Part shown: in pieces, positions 26,831 to 36,212 of the stretch
Layout: every line of letters begins with the position of its first letter
Position numbering within the stretch: position 1 is the first letter of the stretch
NCBI RefSeq assembly: GCF_014489845.1
Contig: NZ_JABURY010000004.1
Location: 37,072 to 77,033 of the forward strand
Length of the DNA stretch: 39,962 nt
From: Frischella japonica
Lineage (GTDB): Bacteria > Pseudomonadota > Gammaproteobacteria > Enterobacterales > Orbaceae
Direction of reading: 5' to 3'
Notes under the pieces: model-generated
Database searches by the model: none
What the model was told of the DNA's origin: nothing
Seen by the model: only the letters and a program-made list of their open reading frames with translations
Translations under genes and position numbers: made by a program

Positions 26831-28168
26831 ATGTCTGATAGAAAATATTTTGGTACGGATGGTATTCGTGGTAAAGTCGGAGAATATCCTATTACTCCCG
26901 ATTTTGCTCTAAAATTAGGTTGGGCAGTAGGTCGTGTTTTAGCTAAAGATGGTGTAGGGAAAGTCTTAATTGGTAAAGATACCCGAATATCTGGTTATAT
27001 GTTGGAATCTGCTTTAGAAGCAGGTTTTGCTTCCGCTGGTGTTGCTGCCGCTTTTACTGGACCGATGCCTACTCCGGCTATTGCTTATTTAACGCGTACT
27101 TTTCGTGCTGACGCAGGAGTTGTGATATCTGCATCTCATAATCCATTTTATGATAATGGTATTAAATTCTTTTCCACTGAAGGTAAAAAATTACCAGATG
27201 ATATTGAAATATTAATCGAAGAAGAGCTCGAAAAAGCTCTGGTTTGTGTTGAGTCAGCAAATTTAGGACGAGCGAGTAGAATCACCGATGCTGCTGGGCG
27301 GTATATCGAATTTTGTAAAAGCTCATTTGATCATGAAATTAGTTTGGCCGGACTAAGAATTGTTGTCGATTGTGCTAATGGCGCGACTTATCATATTGCT
27401 CCCAATGTATTAAAAGAACTTGGTGCTGAAGTGATTAAGATTGGCTGTACTCCTGATGGTATGAATATTAACGAAAAATGTGGTGCAACGGATGTTAATG
27501 CTTTAATAGAAAAGGTTTTGGAAGAAAAAGCTGATGTAGGATTTGCACTTGATGGTGATGGAGATCGTATTATTATGGTTGATCATCAAGGTAATAAAAT
27601 CGATGGTGATCAGATTATTTATATAATTGCACGTGAAGCACTCCGCAATGGTCAACTTAAAGGTGGCGTTGTTGGTACTCTAATGAGTAATATGGGACTG
27701 GAAATTGGTCTTAAAGAGCTAGGAATTCCTTTTGTGCGAGCTAAAGTTGGTGATCGCTATGTATTAGAAAAATTAGTCGAAAATAATTGGCGATTCGGTG
27801 CAGAAAATTCTGGACATGTTTTATTATTGGATAAAACGACTACTGGTGATGGTATAATTGCTGGCTTACAAGTTTTATCTGCTATGATTCGAAATAAAAT
27901 GTCCTTGGCAGATTTAAGTTGTGGTATGAAGTTAATGCCACAAGTTCTAATGAATGTACGTATTACTATGGCTAACAATCCATTGAATCATCCACAAGTT
28001 GAAAATATTATTCAAGAAGTGGAAACCGCATTAGCTGATAAAGGGCGAGTATTGATACGTAAATCAGGGACAGAACCCTTAATTCGGGTTATGGTTGAAG
28101 GCCATGATAGTGATTTAGTGACCGATTATGCTCAACGCATTGTTGAAGTAATAAAAGCATGTCAATAA
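26831..28168 (+). CDS. glmM: phosphoglucosamine mutase
   Basis: From the ATG at 26831 the protein is 445 aa, exactly the E. coli length. An in-frame GTG at 26822 would add three residues and lies within the AAGGAG ribosome-binding site, so it is rejected. The catalytic phosphoserine loop VISASHNPF contains S102. The metal loop DGDGDR is near residue 241, the sugar-binding GAENSGH near 325, and the phosphate-binding [12 protein letters not shown] near the C-terminus. It converts glucosamine-6-phosphate to glucosamine-1-phosphate for UDP-GlcNAc, hence peptidoglycan and LPS. It is the last gene of the greA-glmM block. Confidence 0.97.
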   Translation: MSDRKYFGTDGIRGKVGEYPITPDFALKLGWAVGRVLAKDGVGKVLIGKDTRISGYMLESALEAGFASAGVAAAFTGPMPTPAIAYLTRTFRADAGVVISASHNPFYDNGIKFFSTEGKKLPDDIEILIEEELEKALVCVESANLGRASRITDAAGRYIEFCKSSFDHEISLAGLRIVVDCANGATYHIAPNVLKELGAEVIKIGCTPDGMNINEKCGATDVNALIEKVLEEKADVGFALDGDGDRIIMVDHQGNKIDGDQIIYIIAREALRNGQLKGGVVGTLMSNMGLEIGLKELGIPFVRAKVGDRYVLEKLVENNWRFGAENSGHVLLLDKTTTGDGIIAGLQVLSAMIRNKMSLADLSCGMKLMPQVLMNVRITMANNPLNHPQVENIIQEVETALADKGRVLIRKSGTEPLIRVMVEGHDSDLVTDYAQRIVEVIKACQ

Positions 28169-28231
28169 AATTTTATTTTTTTAAGAGTTATGGATTTTTC
28201 CGATTATAGTAAAACGAAATAATTTAACTTT

Positions 28232-28260
28232 TTGATTAAATTAAGTTTATTTAATAATAT
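28232..28260 (+). promoter_or_regulatory. probable dxr promoter
   Basis: TTGATT (28232-28237), a 17-base spacer and TAATAT (28255-28260) predict a start near 28267, about 80 bp before dxr. Both hexamers match the sigma-70 consensus at four or five positions. Confidence 0.5.
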
Positions 28261-28345
28261 AAAATTATCTCTTTGCTTGTGATGGCGTTTTTAAATATCG
28301 TGAAGAACCATTCAGCAGCTACTAACGTTTGTTATTTTGAATAAT

Positions 28346-29554
28346 ATGAATGAAACAAAACCCAAAAAAATCGCTATTCTTGGATCAACAGGTTCTATCG
28401 GTTGTAGTACGCTATCGGTGATTCGTCATAATCCGACTTTATTTAAGGCTTATGTATTGGTTGGCGGTAAAAATGTATCAAAAATGTTGGAACAATGTGT
28501 TGAGTTTAAACCCAAATATGTAGCAATGGCTGATATCGCTGCAGCTAAAATACTACAACAATCTGTTAATGCCTTAAATCTTGATATTGAGATATTATCT
28601 GGTGAACGAGCCATTTGTGATTTAGTGCAAATACCTGAAGTTGATTATGTGATGGCGGCTATTGTTGGTGCAGCTGGGCTACGTTCAACTTTAGCCGCTA
28701 TAGAAAAAGGTAAACGTATTTTATTAGCCAACAAAGAAGCATTGGTGACGTGCGGGCACTTATTTATGCGAGCAGTAAAACACTATCAAGCTCAATTATT
28801 ACCGGTAGACAGTGAACACAACGCTATCTATCAATGTCTACCTGCTTCGATTCAACATCAATTGGGGTTTGCATCATTAGCTCAGTTTGGTATTAATAAA
28901 ATTGTATTGACCGGTTCAGGTGGCCCTTTTCGTGACCGAGATATTGCTACGTTAAAACAGGTGACCCCTCAGCAAGCTACTGCTCATCCTAATTGGTCTA
29001 TGGGACCAAAAATTTCGGTCGATTCCGCAACTATGATGAATAAAGGATTAGAATACATTGAAGCTCGTTGGTTGTTTAATGCTAGTCAACATGAAATGGA
29101 AATTATCATTCATCCACAATCAATTATCCATTCAATGGTGCGTTATTATGATGGTAGTGTGGTTGCTCAGTTAGGTAATCCAGATATGTGTACTCCTATT
29201 GCTTATGCGATGTCTTATCCAGAGCGGATTTATTCTGGCGTACCATCTTTAGATTTTATGAAATTATCACAACTTACTTTCAAAGAGCCTGATTTTAATC
29301 GTTATCCGTGCTTAAAATTAGCAATTGAAGCATCCCTATCAGGTCAAGCAGCGACCACTACTTTGAATGCTGCTAATGAAATTGCCGTAGCAGCATTTCT
29401 AGCGGAAAAAATTGGATTTGTAGATATTGCAGCAACAGTAGCGCAAGTACTTAATCAATTAACATTTACTGAACCTCAATCTATTGATGAAGTATTTATG
29501 ATTGATGACTGGGCTCGTAAACTTTGCAGTGAAATTATTAAAAACAAATATTAA
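28346..29554 (+). CDS. dxr: 1-deoxy-D-xylulose 5-phosphate reductoisomerase
   Basis: From the ATG at 28346 the protein has 402 aa; E. coli Dxr has 398. A TTG at 28337 would add three residues, and neither start has a good ribosome-binding site. The NADPH motif GSTGSIG is at 13-19. The catalytic and metal region [10 protein letters not shown] and the flexible loop [23 protein letters not shown] are typical. Dxr makes 2-C-methyl-D-erythritol 4-phosphate, the committed step of the non-mevalonate isoprenoid route, and is the target of fosmidomycin. In E. coli it is followed by ispU-cdsA-rseP-bamA; here it is followed by tusB on the other strand, so that linkage is broken. Confidence 0.96.
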   Translation: MNETKPKKIAILGSTGSIGCSTLSVIRHNPTLFKAYVLVGGKNVSKMLEQCVEFKPKYVAMADIAAAKILQQSVNALNLDIEILSGERAICDLVQIPEVDYVMAAIVGAAGLRSTLAAIEKGKRILLANKEALVTCGHLFMRAVKHYQAQLLPVDSEHNAIYQCLPASIQHQLGFASLAQFGINKIVLTGSGGPFRDRDIATLKQVTPQQATAHPNWSMGPKISVDSATMMNKGLEYIEARWLFNASQHEMEIIIHPQSIIHSMVRYYDGSVVAQLGNPDMCTPIAYAMSYPERIYSGVPSLDFMKLSQLTFKEPDFNRYPCLKLAIEASLSGQAATTTLNAANEIAVAAFLAEKIGFVDIAATVAQVLNQLTFTEPQSIDEVFMIDDWARKLCSEIIKNKY

Positions 29555-29562
29555 CAACGATA

Positions 29563-29585
29563 ATTGACCTTTCATCAAGGTTAAT
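29563..29585. terminator. hairpin between dxr and tusB
   Basis: A 9-bp stem attgacctt/aaggttaat (one G-T pair) with loop tcatc lies just after the dxr stop and between convergent genes. No T run follows on either strand, so termination is uncertain. Confidence 0.35.
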
Positions 29586-29666
29586 AGTATAAAAGATATC
29601 CGATAGATTGCAATTGGCCAACAATAAAATTTGTGTAAATGTAATCAACAAGAATTGGATTATACG

Positions 29667-29939
29667 TTACCATGCCAATTGTGGAGAATGCTGTACGGTT
29701 AATTGAACCACATCAGCCATCTCAATGATTACTACCTGTTGATCAATGAGTGATATTAATCCACGAGCGAGTATATCATTACTTAATGCATAACAATATG
29801 GTGTGATAGAAAGAATTTGCTTTAATATTACACTATTTTTTAATGCTAGAATGACGCCATCTTGCCAGAATAAAACGACATCATTGGGTAAAATCAAATT
29901 GGTGTTAACTGTTGTTTTTGCGATGGTATGTAGTGTCAT
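29667..29939 (-). CDS. tusB: TusB sulfur-relay protein (DsrH family)
   Basis: Encodes 90 aa; E. coli TusB has 95. It begins MTLHTIAKT, carries LFWQDGVILAL near residue 23, then YALSNDILARGL and the signature C-terminus VQLTVQHSPQLAW, all closely similar to TusB. With TusC and TusD it forms a hexamer that passes sulfur from TusA to TusE and MnmA for 2-thiolation of U34 in tRNA-Lys, -Glu and -Gln. Normally tusD-tusC-tusB are adjacent, but here tusB stands alone between dxr and tsaE with no room for the partners. It may share its divergent 82-bp promoter region with tsaE. Confidence 0.88.
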   Translation of the reverse strand: MTLHTIAKTTVNTNLILPNDVVLFWQDGVILALKNSVILKQILSITPYCYALSNDILARGLISLIDQQVVIIEMADVVQLTVQHSPQLAW

Positions 29940-30021
29940 AGTTTGGCTAAAAAGTTAAACATTTCCTAAATGGATACTATTCTTCTATAATAACAATTAA
30001 GAGTCCAATAGAGAATGTAAA

Positions 30022-30507
30022 ATGTCACCAATAATACGATTAAATGAAGAACAAGATACCCTTAATTTAGGTAAACAACTTGCATTAGGCTGTTTGGATT
30101 ATTTAAACCACCATAATGGACCAATTATTATTTATTTAGAAGGTACTTTAGGGGCAGGTAAAACGACATTGAGCCGAGGCTTTTTACAAACTCTTGGTCA
30201 TAAAGGAAATGTGAAAAGCCCTACTTATACGCTTGTTGAGCCTTATGATTTTAATGATTTTTCAGTCTATCATTTTGATTTATATCGTTTGGTAGATCCA
30301 GAAGAATTAGAATTTATGGGGATAAGAGACTATTTTGCTAAACGATGTATATGTTTAGTTGAATGGCCAAGTCAAGCGATAGAGATTTTACCTGATGCTG
30401 ATATTAAAATTCAACTAAGTTATGAAAATCTTGCTCGAAATGTGATTATTGATGCTTTATCTGATAAAGGTCAATCAATAATTGCTCATAAAATTGTGGA
30501 TGATTAG
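30022..30507 (+). CDS. tsaE: TsaE ATPase for tRNA t6A synthesis
   Basis: Encodes 161 aa, against 153 in E. coli TsaE (YjeE). Walker A is GTLGAGKTT at 41-49, followed by the family motif [12 protein letters not shown] and YHFDLYRL. A conserved LVEWPSQA segment comes next. TsaE works with TsaB and TsaD to transfer threonylcarbamoyl to A37 of ANN-decoding tRNAs. It leads the conserved run tsaE-amiB-mutL-miaA-hfq. amiB follows after 16 bp. Confidence 0.96.
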   Translation: MSPIIRLNEEQDTLNLGKQLALGCLDYLNHHNGPIIIYLEGTLGAGKTTLSRGFLQTLGHKGNVKSPTYTLVEPYDFNDFSVYHFDLYRLVDPEELEFMGIRDYFAKRCICLVEWPSQAIEILPDADIKIQLSYENLARNVIIDALSDKGQSIIAHKIVDD

Positions 30508-30523
30508 AAAGTTAGATTAAACT

Positions 30524-31303
30524 ATGAATAAAGTTATCAAAAAGCTATTATTGTTTTTTATCACATTAATGATGTGCTGTTCGGTTTATGCCAAAGTGGT
30601 TGTAGCAATTGACGCAGGGCATGGAGGAAAAGATTCGGGTGCAGTAGGGCAACAACAGCTTTATGAAAAAACGGTAACTCTTTCCATTGCCAAAAAACTC
30701 AAAGCATTAATTGATAAAGACCCGCAGATAAGCGCTATTTTGACCCGTAATAATGATTCATTTATTTCAGTGTTTCAACGGTCAGAAATTGCACGAAATC
30801 ACAAAGCTGATTTATTGATTTCTATACATGCTGATGCCGCGCCGAATCGTCGTGCGAAAGGCGCTTCGATCTGGGTACTATCAACTAAACGTGCCGATAC
30901 TGAATTGGGTCGCTGGTTAGAAAAGCATGAGAAACAGTCTGAGTTATTAGGTGGTGCTGGTGATGCTTTATCCGGCGATAAAAACCATCCTTTTTTAAGC
31001 CAGGCAATTCTTGATTTACAATTTTCAAATTCACAACTTGTCGGATATAGTTTGGCATGTGAAATTTTAAAAGAGATGAATAAAGTGGTAGCAATTCATA
31101 AACAAGAACCTGAACATGCAAGTTTAGGCGTTTTGCGATCACCTGATATTCCTTCTGTACTAGTTGAAGTGGGATTTATTTCTAATCTCAGTGAAGAGAA
31201 ATTATTAAAAAGTTCAGCTCATCAGGACAAAATCGCTCAAGCAATTTATAAAGGTCTTAAAAACTATATCAAGAAAAATCCTATCAATAAGGAAAAGCAT
31301 TAA
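30524..31303 (+). CDS. amiB: N-acetylmuramoyl-L-alanine amidase, short AmiB type
   Basis: Encodes 259 aa, far shorter than the roughly 445 aa of E. coli AmiB. A signal peptide (cleavage likely after VYA, residue 23) leads directly into the Amidase_3 catalytic domain. Zinc ligands are H33, E48 and H102, and the catalytic glutamate is E215. The regulatory helix region LEKHEKQSELLGGAGDAL (132-149) that blocks the active site in AmiB is retained, so activation by an EnvC/NlpD-type factor is plausible. The N-terminal AMIN targeting domain and the C-terminal LysM repeats are both absent. It is periplasmic and splits septal peptidoglycan during cell separation. Its stop overlaps the mutL start. Confidence 0.93.
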   Translation: MNKVIKKLLLFFITLMMCCSVYAKVVVAIDAGHGGKDSGAVGQQQLYEKTVTLSIAKKLKALIDKDPQISAILTRNNDSFISVFQRSEIARNHKADLLISIHADAAPNRRAKGASIWVLSTKRADTELGRWLEKHEKQSELLGGAGDALSGDKNHPFLSQAILDLQFSNSQLVGYSLACEILKEMNKVVAIHKQEPEHASLGVLRSPDIPSVLVEVGFISNLSEEKLLKSSAHQDKIAQAIYKGLKNYIKKNPINKEKH

Positions 31304-33252
31304 TGGCTATTCAAATTCTACCGGCAGAACTGGCAAACCAAATTGCTGCGGGGGAAGTTGTTGAACGCCCAGCTTCGATTATTAAAGAACTTATTGAAAA
31401 TAGTATTGATGCTGGAGCAAATCAGATAGATATTGATATTGAGCAGGGTGGCTGTAAATTAATTCGAGTGAGAGATAATGGATCAGGCATAGCTAAAGAG
31501 GAATTAGCCTTAGCATTAGCAAGACATGCAACCAGTAAAATTAGTTGTCTTGATGATTTAGAAGCCATAATGAGTTTAGGTTTTAGAGGCGAAGCATTAG
31601 CCAGTATTAGTTCAGTTTCGCGACTTACATTAATTTCTAAACCAGAATCACAAACTGATGCTTGGCTAGTTTATGCTGAAGGTCGTGATATGTTACCTGT
31701 TATCAAACCGACGGCTCATCCAAAGGGTACAACTATTGAAGTTTTAGATATTTTTTATAATACGCCGGCCAGAAGACGATTTTTAAAAACAGAAAAAACC
31801 GAATTCTCTCATATTGACGAAGTTGTGCGTCGAATTGCTTTAGCGTATCCTAATGTTATTTTTAATCTCCAACATAATGGTAAATTCGTTAAGCAGTATC
31901 GTGTTACTCAATCGCCAGATCAGATCGAAAAACGCGTTGCTACGATATGCGGTACCACCTTTATGCAAAAGGCGATTAAATTATCTTGGCAACATGATGA
32001 TCTTTGCATAAACGGTTGGATTGCTACGAATATAGGTCAAGAACCATTACAATATTTTTATGTTAATGGACGAGTTGTTAAAGACAGACTCCTTAATCAT
32101 GCCTTAAAACAGGCTTTTCAAGAGACAAATAAGTCTTTATTAACATCAACTGATCACACATTAAGTTATATTATTTATTTGCAATTAGATCCTCATCAGG
32201 TCGATGTGAATGTCCATCCGGCTAAACATGAAGTGAGATTTCATGAAGCAAGATTAGTTCATGATTTTGTTTATCAGGCAATGGTCATGGCTTTAAAACA
32301 AGAAAAACAAAGAACATTAGAGCCAACAGCAAAGGTAGATTCATCATCTGAATCAGCAGAAGAGGTGAATGCCCATGTAAATTATAAATGTGATACTCGT
32401 AGCGCTGCTGGGCAAAGTATTTTTGATAAAACATCCCCACATAATGAATCGATAATCCTAAATAATCAGAATGTTGATTATAATCATTTAGTACAGCCAA
32501 AAAAATTTTCGCATATAAATGAAAATAAAATTTACGGGCAGTTAATTCAACAAACGCCAGCGACATATCGAAGTAGCAAAAAACCAGTCTCTCCAGAACA
32601 ACAAGCTATTATTGAATCGCTGTTTCCAAAACATAGTGAACCATTGCGTTTACTAAAAAATGAAACTAATGTTGCGTTAGCAACTCAATTAGGACGAGTT
32701 TTAACCATTATCAATAATGAATTTGCTTTGTTGGAAAAAAACCATGAGCAACAACAAACGATTAGTCTATTATCCTTAAAAAAAGCTCAGCATCTACTCT
32801 TTAAAGTTTCTCTTTCAGCTAATAATACGGCGTTAGAGATTGAACAATTATTAATTCCGTTATCGATATTGTTAACTACAAAAGAACAACAGATTATCAA
32901 ACAGTTTCAACCTAAATTAGAAAAATTTGGCTTTCAATTTCATTTTGAGAATGCAAAACTACAATTGATTTCGGTACCAAAATTAATGCGTAAAGCAAAT
33001 TGGCAGCAGTTGTTACCAGATTTAATTTATTTTTTATCAGCCCAACTTGCTTTAATTAATCAAGAACAATCAATAATCGACTGGTTAATTGAACATCATT
33101 TTCAAAATGAAGAACAATGCCAAACAATTTGGAATATTCCTAAGGCCATTCAAATTTTAACTGAATTGGAACAATTAGATTATCAATTACATAATTTGTC
33201 TGAAATTATTCAGCCAGTTGATTTTTCTCCCACTATCATGCTATTCAATTAG
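31303..33252 (+). CDS. mutL: DNA mismatch repair protein MutL
   Basis: Encodes 649 aa, against 615 in E. coli. The GHKL ATPase has E29 and N33 in KELIENSIDAGA, DNGSGI (58-63) and GFRGEALASISSV (93-105), then NTPARRRFLKTE near residue 150. A poorly conserved linker runs from about 335 to 450 and the C-terminal dimerisation domain follows. No DQHAxxE endonuclease motif is visible, consistent with a MutH-type system. It bridges MutS to MutH and UvrD. The ATG overlaps the amiB stop in TAATG, indicating translational coupling. Confidence 0.97.
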   Translation: MAIQILPAELANQIAAGEVVERPASIIKELIENSIDAGANQIDIDIEQGGCKLIRVRDNGSGIAKEELALALARHATSKISCLDDLEAIMSLGFRGEALASISSVSRLTLISKPESQTDAWLVYAEGRDMLPVIKPTAHPKGTTIEVLDIFYNTPARRRFLKTEKTEFSHIDEVVRRIALAYPNVIFNLQHNGKFVKQYRVTQSPDQIEKRVATICGTTFMQKAIKLSWQHDDLCINGWIATNIGQEPLQYFYVNGRVVKDRLLNHALKQAFQETNKSLLTSTDHTLSYIIYLQLDPHQVDVNVHPAKHEVRFHEARLVHDFVYQAMVMALKQEKQRTLEPTAKVDSSSESAEEVNAHVNYKCDTRSAAGQSIFDKTSPHNESIILNNQNVDYNHLVQPKKFSHINENKIYGQLIQQTPATYRSSKKPVSPEQQAIIESLFPKHSEPLRLLKNETNVALATQLGRVLTIINNEFALLEKNHEQQQTISLLSLKKAQHLLFKVSLSANNTALEIEQLLIPLSILLTTKEQQIIKQFQPKLEKFGFQFHFENAKLQLISVPKLMRKANWQQLLPDLIYFLSAQLALINQEQSIIDWLIEHHFQNEEQCQTIWNIPKAIQILTELEQLDYQLHNLSEIIQPVDFSPTIMLFN

Positions 33253-33264
33253 TTTTTTTGTATT

Positions 33265-34188
33265 ATGAATAAACCGCAAATTTTGACTCTGATGGGTCCG
33301 ACTGCTTCTGGAAAAACCGCATTAGCTATGGCTCTTTGCGAGGATTTTCCTATTGATATTATTAGTGTAGATTCCGCTTTAATCTATCGGGGGATGGACA
33401 TTGGCAGCGCCAAACCCACGCAAGAAGAATTAAAAAAGTATCCTCATAAACTGATTAATATAAAAGATCCTAGTGAAAGCTATTCTGCAGCAGAATTTCG
33501 TGAAGATGCTATTACGGAAATCAATAAATCACTAGCTAAAGGCAGAATACCGCTTTTAATCGGTGGCACAATGCTTTATTTTAAAGCTTTATTAGATGGT
33601 TTATCACCTTTACCACCTGCTGATGAGGTGATTAGAAAGCAAATAGAAGAAAAGGCCAACCACTATGGTTGGCAATCAATTCATCAAGAATTGGTTAAAG
33701 TTGATCCTATTTCTGCAGCACGAATTCATCCTAATGATCCACAACGCCTAAATCGAGCACTTGAAGTCTATTTAATAACCGGTAAGACATTGACTGAATT
33801 GACGGAAGACAAAGGTCAAAACTTGCCATTTAATGTTTTGCAATGTGCAATAGCGTGTGATGATCGAAAATTACTACACGAGCGAATCGAACGTCGTTTT
33901 TTAAAAATGCTGGAACAAGGTTTTGCCGAAGAAGTTAAATATTTGATGCTTCGTAAAGATTTACATCTTGATTTACCGTCAATGCGTTGTGTTGGTTATC
34001 GACAAATGTGGCAATATTTATCAGGTGATATCAATTATGACGAAATGGTTTATCAAGGAATATGTGCTACACGGCAATTGGCCAAAAGACAAATTACTTG
34101 GTTAAGAGGATGGAAACATCAGATTAATTGGTTGAATAGTGATGATTATCAAACCTTTAATAGGTTAATAAATGAACAATTTATATAA
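33265..34188 (+). CDS. miaA: tRNA dimethylallyltransferase
   Basis: Encodes 307 aa, against 316 in E. coli. The P-loop is [10 protein letters not shown] at 11-20, followed by [46 protein letters not shown] and the C-terminal [14 protein letters not shown]. It adds dimethylallyl to A37 of tRNAs reading UNN codons, the first step to ms2i6A. It starts 12 bp after mutL without an obvious ribosome-binding site, so it is probably coupled to mutL translation. The distance to hfq (422 bp) is unusually large for this operon. Confidence 0.97.
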   Translation: MNKPQILTLMGPTASGKTALAMALCEDFPIDIISVDSALIYRGMDIGSAKPTQEELKKYPHKLINIKDPSESYSAAEFREDAITEINKSLAKGRIPLLIGGTMLYFKALLDGLSPLPPADEVIRKQIEEKANHYGWQSIHQELVKVDPISAARIHPNDPQRLNRALEVYLITGKTLTELTEDKGQNLPFNVLQCAIACDDRKLLHERIERRFLKMLEQGFAEEVKYLMLRKDLHLDLPSMRCVGYRQMWQYLSGDINYDEMVYQGICATRQLAKRQITWLRGWKHQINWLNSDDYQTFNRLINEQFI

Positions 34189-34610
34189 GTTTAAGTACTT
34201 ATTAACGTAAACTTAGCCTAAATAATTTACACTAAATTAGCATTGTTTATCATTATTTTAACGGAAAATATTTATAAAATAATGTATTGTATTTTTATAG
34301 TTTAAATATTTAAAAAAAATATATTTATTTTTTAAAAATTTTATATGTCTATATCTAATTTGAATAAATTGTTGTTATTCGCAATATTATTTTTTTGATA
34401 TAAATCAATATTTAATGAAAAACTAATAAATTATTTTATAATATTTATACGAAATAAGATAAATTTTAGTTTTTTCTGAGAAATTTTTAGATCAAGTGTT
34501 TAAGATTCTATTTTTTTATGATAATTTGGATCACACAAAAGCTCAGAAATAGCTAATTGAGTTTTTGAAACAATTTTAGTTTCTCATTAGTAACAAAAAA
34601 GGAAAATTAC
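34189..34610. other. 422-bp very AT-rich leader region of hfq
   Basis: No gene is visible. The region is more than 80% A+T by eye, with long runs of A and T. It contains one perfect FNR-type palindrome (34395-34408) and a TATAAT (34437-34442). hfq is therefore likely to have its own promoters here, in addition to read-through from miaA. Confidence 0.55.
34395..34408. promoter_or_regulatory. FNR-type palindrome upstream of hfq
   Basis: TTGAT-ATAA-ATCAA is a perfect match to the FNR half-site consensus. Its centre is about 36-38 bp before a TATAAT at 34437-34442, giving roughly -47 relative to the predicted start; class II FNR sites are usually at -41.5. In such AT-rich DNA a chance match is possible. 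Confidence 0.4.
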
Positions 34611-34862
34611 ATGTCAAAAGGGCAATCTCTACAAGATCCTTATTTGAATTTATTGCGCCGTGAACACATTCCGGTTTCAATTTATTTAGTTAATGGTATT
34701 AAATTACAAGGACAAATCGAATCGTTTGATCAGTTTGTTATCTTGTTGAAAAATACGGTTAGTCAGATGGTATACAAACATGCTATATCCACTGTCGTAC
34801 CATCACGACCGATTTCTAATTCACTTATACAGTCAAATGAAGCAAGTGAAAATTCAGATTAA
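34611..34862 (+). CDS. hfq: RNA chaperone Hfq
   Basis: Encodes 83 aa; E. coli Hfq has 102, and the difference is a shorter C-terminal tail. The Sm1 core ([20 protein letters not shown]) and Sm2 motif Y55-K56-H57 are essentially identical to the enteric protein, including Q8 of the proximal RNA-binding face. The lateral-rim patch reads RREH (16-19) where E. coli has RRER. The hexamer pairs small RNAs with mRNAs. AAGGA precedes the ATG. hflX begins 28 bp later. Confidence 0.97.
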   Translation: MSKGQSLQDPYLNLLRREHIPVSIYLVNGIKLQGQIESFDQFVILLKNTVSQMVYKHAISTVVPSRPISNSLIQSNEASENSD

Positions 34863-34890
34863 CTTGTTATCCTAATTCAGGTACACATAG

Positions 34891-36192
34891 TTGTTTGAAC
34901 GATATAAAGGTGGTGAAAAAGCCCTACTTGTCCATGTGTTTTTTCCTCATGAAAATGATATCGAGGATTTAAAAGAGTTTGAGGTTCTTGTATCCTCAGC
35001 TCAAATCCAAATTCTCGATATCATCACCACGTCTCGCAAATCTCCGCAAATTAAATATTTTATTGGTGAAGGCAAAGCTCTAGAAATTGCTGATTTAGTT
35101 AGGCAATACGAGGCATCAGTTATTTTAATTAATCATTCTTTGACACCAACACAAGCAAGAAATTTAGAAAATTTATGTGAATGTCGTGTTGTCGATAGAA
35201 CGGGTTTAATATTAGATATCTTTGCGCAAAGAGCGCGAACTCATGAAGGCAAACTACAAGTTGAGCTAGCTCAATTACAATATATTTCTACTCGTTTGGT
35301 AAGAGGGTGGACACATCTTGAACGACAAAAAGGGGGAATTGGTCTTAGAGGACCTGGAGAAACACAATTAGAAACGGATAGACGCTTAATTAAACATCGC
35401 ATTCACCTGATTCTGAGTCGCCTTGCAAAAGTCGAAAAACAACGTTCTCAAAATCGTCAAGCTAGGGTTAAAGCCGATCTCTCAACTTTATCTCTTGTTG
35501 GTTATACTAATGCAGGTAAATCAACACTATTTAATGCATTAACTGATTCGGATGTTTTTACTGCCGATCAACTTTTTGCGACCTTAGATCCAACACTTAG
35601 GCGTATTAAGGTTAAAGATGTAGGTGATGTGGTATTAGCCGATACAGTTGGGTTTATCCGTCATTTACCTCATGACTTAGTTGCTGCTTTTAAAGCAACC
35701 TTACTTGAAACTAAAGAGTCTGATTTGTTGTTACATGTTATTGATGCTGCTGATGATAACCTTATCGATAATATTCATGCAGTTGATGATGTGTTAGCCG
35801 AAATCAATGCCCATGAAATCCCCACTTTGCTGATAATGAACAAAATTGATTTATTGGATGGAAAAGAAGCATCAATAGATCGCGATAGAAATGGGGTACC
35901 ATTTCGTGTTTGGCTTTCTGCACAAAATAAGGTAGGATTAGATCTATTATTAATTGCATTAAAAGAGCGATTAGGTAAGCAGATATACACTTGCCAAATT
36001 AATTTACCGGTTTATCTAAGTCGGTTACGTAGTCGTTTTTATGAATTAAATGCTATAGTGCATGAGAAAGTTAATAAAGATGGGAGTTTTTGTTTAAATA
36101 TTAGAATACCATTAATTGAATGGAACCGACTATGTAAACAACAACCTGATTTATTATACTTAATTAATAATCAACCCAAAAATAGACAATAG
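34891..36192 (+). CDS. hflX: HflX ribosome-splitting GTPase
   Basis: Encodes 433 aa, against 426 in E. coli. The N-terminal nucleotide-binding HflX domain contains [12 protein letters not shown], and the linker has the signature [18 protein letters not shown] near residue 150. The G domain has G1 [10 protein letters not shown]3 DTVGF and G4 NKID. HflX rescues stalled 70S ribosomes by splitting them, notably in heat shock. The start is TTG, since the frame TTG-TTT-GAA gives MFERY, matching the MFDRY start of E. coli HflX, and no ATG is available nearby. Confidence 0.96.
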   Translation: MFERYKGGEKALLVHVFFPHENDIEDLKEFEVLVSSAQIQILDIITTSRKSPQIKYFIGEGKALEIADLVRQYEASVILINHSLTPTQARNLENLCECRVVDRTGLILDIFAQRARTHEGKLQVELAQLQYISTRLVRGWTHLERQKGGIGLRGPGETQLETDRRLIKHRIHLILSRLAKVEKQRSQNRQARVKADLSTLSLVGYTNAGKSTLFNALTDSDVFTADQLFATLDPTLRRIKVKDVGDVVLADTVGFIRHLPHDLVAAFKATLLETKESDLLLHVIDAADDNLIDNIHAVDDVLAEINAHEIPTLLIMNKIDLLDGKEASIDRDRNGVPFRVWLSAQNKVGLDLLLIALKERLGKQIYTCQINLPVYLSRLRSRFYELNAIVHEKVNKDGSFCLNIRIPLIEWNRLCKQQPDLLYLINNQPKNRQ

Positions 36193-36212
36193 TTAGACGG
36201 AGCAAATAATAT

